From Cylindrodendrum hubeiense (taxonomy: Eukaryota > Ascomycota > Sordariomycetes > Hypocreales > Nectriaceae): a stretch of DNA of 64,000 nt. Shown one piece after another: positions 58,586 through 64,000 of the stretch. Numbering within the stretch: position 1 is the stretch's first letter; every line of letters begins with the position of its first letter. The position numbers were made by a program, and so were the translations under genes. Under the pieces are notes generated by a model that had not been told where the DNA came from, made no database searches, and saw nothing but the letters and a program-made list of their open reading frames with translations. Location: the NCBI GenBank assembly GCA_014621425.1, contig JAANBB010000010.1, positions 310,001 to 374,000 on the forward strand. Reading direction: 5' to 3'.

Positions 58586-60386
58586 ATGGACGCCATCACA
58601 ATATGCTTACACCAGTATCGGGCATACTTCTGCTATTTACTCCTCTCTATTTTCATCTACTTTAGCTCTCTTGTGTTCTACCGCCTGACACTCAGCCCTC
58701 TAGCAAAGTTTCCAGGCCCAAAAATCGCGGCCATAACTTGCCTATATGAGGCATACTTTCAGATCATCCAAGGTGGCACGTTCACTTGGCATATTAACCG
58801 TCTTCATGAGAGGTATGGTCCTGTCATTCGGATTTCACCTTTCGAGATACACATCAAAGATCCCGACTTCTACAGTACTCTGTATACGGGCCCTGGCAGG
58901 CATCGAAATAAGGATCCATGGTTCAGCTTCATATCATATCCTCTGTCGCTGTTCTCTACCGAATCGCACGAGCTTCATCGCCCTCGTAGAAGAGTCCTAG
59001 CGGAATTTTTCAAGAAAAATTCGGTTCACAAGCTCGAGCCGATTATTCAAGCCAACTTACGGTCCCTATGCAAACACTTCTCGGTAGCAAGTGAGAGCGC
59101 AAGGATACTAGAGCTGCACGCTGCCTTTTATTCTTTTGCAGCGGATGTTCTCTCCCAGTATGCCTTTGGAGAATCTGAAGGGTTTCACTATCTGGATGAG
59201 CAGGCGATACCAGACACTTGGAAATTGAGGGTCACGTCAATGTTCAATTTCTGCCGTCTGAATAGACATTTTCCAATTCTTTCTTCTGCTGCGCACCTCT
59301 TCCCAGCCTTATCATCATGGGTAGTTCCTCGATATGGATATGTGTATCAGATGGAAGAGGCATGTCAAACAGTGACCCCGCACGATGTTCCGAGTCTAAC
59401 ACTGGGTATCTAGGATGTTAAATATCGAGTGCGAAACGCGATATCTGTGCATTCTAAACGCAAGGATGAGAGGTCCTACGCTCTTAATTCCTCGAAACCG
59501 AGTCTAAACGGTGTACAGAACTCGATATACCCCGGGATACTAACTGACCCAACGGTGTCCTCAAGCGAGAAGCAGCTGACTCGATTGCAAGACGATGCAA
59601 TTTTCCTTCTAATGGCGGGAACTGATGCTCCAGGACAAGTCCTTGCCATCACAATGTTCCATGTGCTCGAAAATCCCCACGTACATAAAAAACTGAAGAA
59701 CGAGCTTTTTTCTGCAATTCCAGAGTTAACCACAGCTCCAGATCTTGCTCAGTTAGGGAAACTCCCATACCTCGTACGTCGCTTCATGCCCGATGCTTCT
59801 CGTTATAACAAATATACTGAGCAACCTTTAGAACGCTGTTATTAAGGAAGGCCTACGACTATCGTCTGTCGTAACGACACGACTTCCACGCCTAGCTCCA
59901 GATGAGCATCTACAGTATCGGCAATGGCATATCCCAGCTGGAGTATGGACTAGCAAGGCTAAAAGAACTATATTTCCATTCTAACGTTTGGTCAGACGCT
60001 TATGAGCATGTCGACTTACTTTATTCTTCGCGACCCACACATTTTCCCAGAGCCGTCCAAATTCATACCAGAGCGGTGGGATTTGTGTCCAGAGGAGCTA
60101 CAAAAGCTCGAAAAATATCTACTCCCAGCTTCAAAGGGTACTCTAGGTTGCCTTGGACAAAAGTAATTGACCCTGGTTCCCACTAAATGGCTCGCTGCTC
60201 ACCAAAGTTAGCGTCGCATGGGCATGGATGTATCACATCTTGGGGGCTCTCCTACGTCGTTTCGACTTGACCTTGCATGATACCACAAGGATAAATGTTG
60301 AGATGACTCGTGACAATTTTATTGGGCAGACTGATGAGGGTATGAACAATGTGCAAGTGAGGGTCGTTGAGGAGTACAGTTACTAG
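58586..60386 (+). CDS. Cytochrome P450 monooxygenase with an atypical heme-binding motif
   Basis: A 532-aa microsomal P450. Exons are 58586-59371, 59414-59773, 59832-59942, 59996-60162 and 60212-60386, summing to a multiple of three. An N-terminal anchor is seen (YLLLSIFIYFSSLVFY) followed by the hinge LSPLAKFPGPKIAA. The oxygen-binding I-helix is AGTDAPGQ (330-337), ExxR is EGLR (388-391), the PERF block is FIPERWD, and the heme ligand is Cys471 in ASKGTLGCLGQN. The usual FxxGxRxCxG is altered: Ala replaces Phe and Leu replaces the propionate-binding Arg. The last exon (VAWAWMYHILGALLRRFDL) is normal. Several intron retentions would break the frame, so splicing matters for the call. Likely substrate: the product of the divergent HR-PKS. 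Confidence 0.85.
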
Positions 60387-62705
60387 CGTTGTCACAACAT
60401 CTCTGACAACCCTGTACGGCAAATGGACACACATCATAATCCAGCTCGCTTACCGAAACTAAAATCATGCTATATTGATAAAGTTTATCCAACATCGGTC
60501 CTGCCTCGACCTGTATAGACCAATCATCGAGGTAAGCCAAAATGCGTGAAAGGTAATCGAGTGGTAACGTGAGAGATAGGGAATGTAGAAAAGGACTTCT
60601 ATATTATAACGCCGGCAGCTTTCATAGGACTAAATCTGGCCATTGCTGAGAAACTATTGTGTGGGAGAATGGCGCAGAGATGGTCAGAGACATAACAACC
60701 AACCCACCCAGAACAGGTGCTGCGACTGTGGTGATAACGGCACAATGGCGGTGCGTCCGCAATGTCGGTAAAGGCGTAGATAAAAGACTCTCAAAGTGAA
60801 TAAAGTAGGCCAATCTGATCGATACTATCAATTGGCATCACCTGATCAAACGGTCCTCAATACAATGCCGCAAAGATGGGCCAAAAAGAGCGTAAATTCG
60901 TTGTGCTAGAAAAGTCATATGCCAGTTGACCATGACGATGGTGAAAGGTTGAGAATCCGGATGAACCTGACCGCGATCCCTCAATCCTACCCTGTAGCTT
61001 TTAATGACTGACTGATTGGCCTTATCCAATGACCTCAATGCCTGCCGGAATGACCTAGAAAGGATATCCCGACCTCAAATGGGCTTACATCATGACTGGC
61101 ATACACACTAGCCAAGAATGCCTTAATAGGCATTCTGCCCCGGAAGACCTGCTATCCCTAATACACTATACCAGGCTAGTTGCCTAGAAGAGTACAGGGT
61201 GCTCTTCCAGTTAGACCTGAGGTCTCCTCAAGGCTTTTACCTCTTATCTTTGTACTATGTTAACTTATCAAACTGCAAACATTATGGATGGGTAATGCTT
61301 GATAGGCGACGTAGTGGTAATCTTAGTACGTCAGAATTTTGTTAGATCAGCTGTTTATGTGATAGCGGAAGCACCGCTATTAGAGGATGAGCCAATAGAT
61401 GCGCTGAGAGATAGGCTCTATTTGCGTTGATGGGTTAGCAGAGCGACATTGGGCGCTTGAGAGCTAGCATTCGCTGATACACTACCTGATCTGCAGTGAA
61501 AGGGCCGGCGCCTAGACTGATTTGGTGGGTGGCGTTGCGATGTAATACTGACAAACCTGACCTGTGAAGGCTTATGTGCCTCCTCAATTTCCGCCACGGT
61601 GCGCTGTAATGCATCCTTTGCATCCGTGCAAGTACTGCATGATGTATAGCTAGTAGTATGTGTCTGCTGTCTCGTGCCTGTCTGATACTTTCCAACCCCG
61701 AGGTTGGTAAGTAGTGCCGTTCAGTCTCAACTGCATTATCATCACATAGTAAAGCACCGCAGTAGCTCCGAGGAGCGACTTGAACCCATGTCCCGCGAGT
61801 TGATAAATTCCCCCGCAGTATGCACAGCTAGTCCCCATTTGTCAACACGTGATGAACAACATCAAATGAAGAGACTGTTTTAGACACCTAGAAAAGCCGA
61901 CACCGAGGTTTCTCTTTCACTACTTTCGCAAGGACGGAATAGCATTGCACTTCCACTTCTGTACCTGCATATTCAGCTTCTAGGCAACAGGCTCGAGGCA
62001 AAACGCTCAAAGTACTACCTCTGTGAGCAAAATGTGTGCTTGATATTGGCCTGTTAAGGAGTGGATGCCAGAGATAGGGACGACTTATGATTCCAATAAC
62101 GGATGAACATGCAAATATTTGACATGATTGCAATAGAGCCTCTACGAACAGTAGAGTCTATCTATATCGCCTGTCTATGCTGAGATTGGCGTAGGAAATT
62201 CTCTGTCGTGTATGCTCACGTTAGGCAAACGGTTAGCTAAGGGATAGCGGGTCCATAGGGCAATGTGCTAAGACCCGGCCAAAGGATCAAGACCGACCAT
62301 CAAACAGGATCCATCAACTCAATGCTAGTGCCGCCTTTGTCGATCGCTATCCAATTCGGGTAGACTTCAGCCTATCTCTCAGGACGCTGACATGTTTCGG
62401 AGATGATCAACGGGGAAAAAGGAAATATTTACGGACAAAACGCAAAATGTGAAATCGTTCACCGATTTAAATTTCATGTTCATTCCAGTTGCGTGAAGCG
62501 TTCGGTCACGTTGCTGCCGTGTTTGATAATCTATAGGCGGGCCGATTGCGAAGGTAGCGTGACCCTAGAATTGAAACAAAGAGGTCTGTACAAATATTAT
62601 TAATACCACATTATACCCCAAGGAGAAGCATGGCACATCTTATCACGCTCATACAGATTCATTACTCCATGACCGAAATCGAACAACCTCAGTTCATTAG
62701 CCAAT
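60387..62705. other. Gene-free region carrying a dispersed repeat copy
   Basis: Contains the second copy of the ~0.5-kb repeat at 60656-61168 and otherwise only short frames, for example 61435-61695 minus, without recognisable domains. The promoter of the secreted protein gene lies at the right end. Confidence 0.5.
60656..61168. repeat. Dispersed ~0.5-kb repeat, copy 2
   Basis: Same-orientation partner of 44554-45056. This copy keeps more C and G at differing sites (GGTGCTGCGACTG against GGTGCTATAACTG; CAATGGCGGTGCGTCC against CAATAACAATGCATCC), so it is the less mutated of the two. Both ends of similarity are sharp. A conserved minus-strand open stretch (HFESLLSTPLPTLR) occurs in both but is not recognised. 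Confidence 0.85.
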
Positions 62706-63221
62706 ATGCAATTTCAAATCATATCACTCATCGCTCTCGTAACAGTTACTGCTGCTGGTAATCATGTCCTAGACTCTATTATTCAACTCAGCCGAGGCAC
62801 AGCTGCTCTCGATAACACACTTTCTCTATGGAGAGGCGACATCACTGGCCTTGGTTCCATAATTCGTCAGTCGGCGAACCTCATTAGCGACGCGAAAGCC
62901 GCAACATCAATTCCAGAGGAAGCGACGACCCTTGCGGCGCGGAAGGCTCACGAGGAACAGTGTTTTGTCGTTGCCAACCAACTCGCCCAAAATATCGGTT
63001 CTGCTGTAGACACTGCTATTGGCCTCAAGCTACAGATCGAGGCGATACCTGCCTTGGGCAAACCATTAGCCCTGATGATTTTGAAGAATCTTCGCAACGT
63101 GGCGTCTGAGTTGTACGATCCATTTTCCGAGTTAGCGAGTGAGCCTCGGCAGGAAGAGGCCAAAGCAATTATCAAGAGAGTCGATGATTATTTAATAAGA
63201 GGAATATCCAGTTTTTCATAG
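62706..63221 (+). CDS. Secreted HsbA-type hydrophobic-surface-binding protein
   Basis: A 171-aa single-exon protein with a signal peptide (about residues 1-17, MQFQIISLIALVTVTAA). The mature part is an all-helical domain rich in Ala, Leu and Ile, with amphipathic repeats of the HsbA/MP1 family: VLDSIIQLSRGTAALDNTL, then NIGSAVDTAIGLKLQIEAIP and LILKNLR-type helices. Members are secreted, bind hydrophobic surfaces or lipids, and some recruit cutinases or act as wall antigens. Only one domain is present and no Ser/Thr-rich or GPI tail follows, so it is probably released. The start is the first ATG of the frame. Confidence 0.75.
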   Translation: MQFQIISLIALVTVTAAGNHVLDSIIQLSRGTAALDNTLSLWRGDITGLGSIIRQSANLISDAKAATSIPEEATTLAARKAHEEQCFVVANQLAQNIGSAVDTAIGLKLQIEAIPALGKPLALMILKNLRNVASELYDPFSELASEPRQEEAKAIIKRVDDYLIRGISSFS

Positions 63222-63724
63222 AAGAAAGACATGTCCAATTGTGCCTGTTATAGATGGACAGGTAGATTTCTAGTGAGTCTAGTTGTAGAAAAGAAGTCTG
63301 GGGGTAGTTAGAACTGTTCAGAGCTGCATTAATTGAACCTCATCCTCGTGCACATTATATACAGTGTTAAGAAGCTTTGCTAGACCTGCAGTGATATGAT
63401 GTTCCACAAGGATGAATGACGAGGTGTGGATAAAATTTATTCATTAGGCTGTGCGATGACACTGGGATCCATTTGCCTTAAATTATGGAACAGTTCTCAT
63501 ATATTGATATGTGGTTTTCCATTTGTAAACCACGTTCGTAGTTAAAGAGCCCAACCTTGATATTTACCAAAGGAATAATTATATTCAATTCAACAATCTA
63601 TTGTTCTGTAGATCTGTAGCTTTACCATTTTTTATCTATAGTCTTATCTCTGTGAAACTTCCTTCCTAATCGACTTGGCGGGTTTTACATGTTATCTAGA
63701 AAGAAGCTATATATATGACGCGGG
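63222..63724. other. Intergenic region between convergent genes
   Basis: AT-rich 3' flanks of the HsbA-like gene and of the gene at the window edge. No open frame of note. Confidence 0.5.
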
Positions 63725-64000
63725 CTACTTCTTATGAAATCGTTCAATGGCCTCCTCTGTTGAAATCTCTTTCAAGGTAATGTCTGAAATAATATTCACC
63801 CCATCGACCTCAAATTCCTCCGTCCATACATCCAATGAAGCAACAACCACCTCCCCGGTGTCAACATTGTGATTGAAGATGGACTGTAGCTTGATTTCGT
63901 CCATCGACCCCAAAATCATCCCGGAACTGGTCTTGTAGACTCTGGATTGAGGGTCTTCGTCCCGATTCTTGGTCTTCTCGTATTGAACCTGTAATCCGTC
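63725..64000 (-). CDS. C-terminal fragment of an unidentified protein, cut by the window edge
   Basis: The minus-strand frame is open from the window end to a TAG at 63725. It encodes about 91 residues ending in EEAIERFHKK. The sequence is hydrophilic with a beta-rich look (MILGSMDEIKLQSIF, then EVVVASLDVWTEEF). No family is recognised, and the start lies outside the window. Confidence 0.5.
   Translation of the reverse strand, partial: DGLQVQYEKTKNRDEDPQSRVYKTSSGMILGSMDEIKLQSIFNHNVDTGEVVVASLDVWTEEFEVDGVNIISDITLKEISTEEAIERFHKK

Noticed and set aside
59372..59413. Apparent stop in the P450 after PSLTLGI
   Set aside because: A 42-bp intron with a CTAAC branch site removes it and the frame continues with DVKYRVRN.
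61770..61800. Minus-strand GTTCAAGTC resembling a tRNA T-loop
   Set aside because: The flanking bases do not form a five-pair T-stem, and no anticodon or D-arm could be folded, so it is a chance match.
1..64000. CRISPR arrays, operons or bacterial-type signals
   Set aside because: Intron-rich monocistronic genes show a fungal nuclear origin; no regularly spaced repeat array was seen.

Overview
The window reads as nuclear DNA of a filamentous ascomycete, most likely from the Eurotiales (Aspergillus, Penicillium or a relative). Almost every gene is split by introns of about 40-90 bp with GTRNGT donors and CTAAC/CTGAC-type branch sites. The gene content is also typical of moulds: a Zn2Cys6 regulator, an RTA1 protein, a metacaspase with a proline/glutamine/tyrosine-rich prodomain, a pectin lyase, laccase-like multicopper oxidases, a LaeA-like methyltransferase, an HsbA-type secreted protein, and a highly reducing polyketide synthase (HR-PKS) beside a cytochrome P450. 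No rRNA, tRNA or CRISPR array was found. I rebuilt exon structures by hand, and the summed coding lengths come out divisible by three unless a lesion is stated.

Left part (1-17.7 kb): an UNC93-like transporter and a LovD-like serine hydrolase lie between two inverted, degenerate copies of an unrecognised sequence. Then come a broken rhodopsin-domain gene, an AT-rich decayed island that meets a 5'-truncated CorA-like remnant, a DHA2-type MFS exporter, an EthD-like protein, an NmrA-like oxidoreductase and a metacaspase with two unusual splice sites.

Middle (17.7-44.2 kb): pectin lyase, RTA1 protein, Zn2Cys6 factor, LaeA-like methyltransferase, a laccase with one extra T, a second NmrA-like protein, a secreted Ser/Thr-rich protein, a membrane-anchored multicopper oxidase whose reading frame seems to need a 2-nt micro-exon, and a decayed fusion of a P-loop domain with a phosphoribosyltransferase.

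Right part (44.2-64 kb): an intact rhodopsin-domain protein, then a complete HR-PKS (KS-AT-DH-MT-ER-KR-ACP, 2,496 codons over 16 exons) transcribed away from a P450 across a shared 1.4-kb spacer. This pair looks like a minimal polyketide cluster. It lies between two same-orientation copies of a ~0.5-kb dispersed repeat whose differences are largely transitions. The PKS has one in-frame TAG in its AT domain where the family usually has Trp. Together with TAG codons in two other genes, this suggests CpA-to-TpA (RIP-like) decay, although sequencing error cannot be excluded. An HsbA-like secreted protein and the C-terminus of an unidentified gene close the window.
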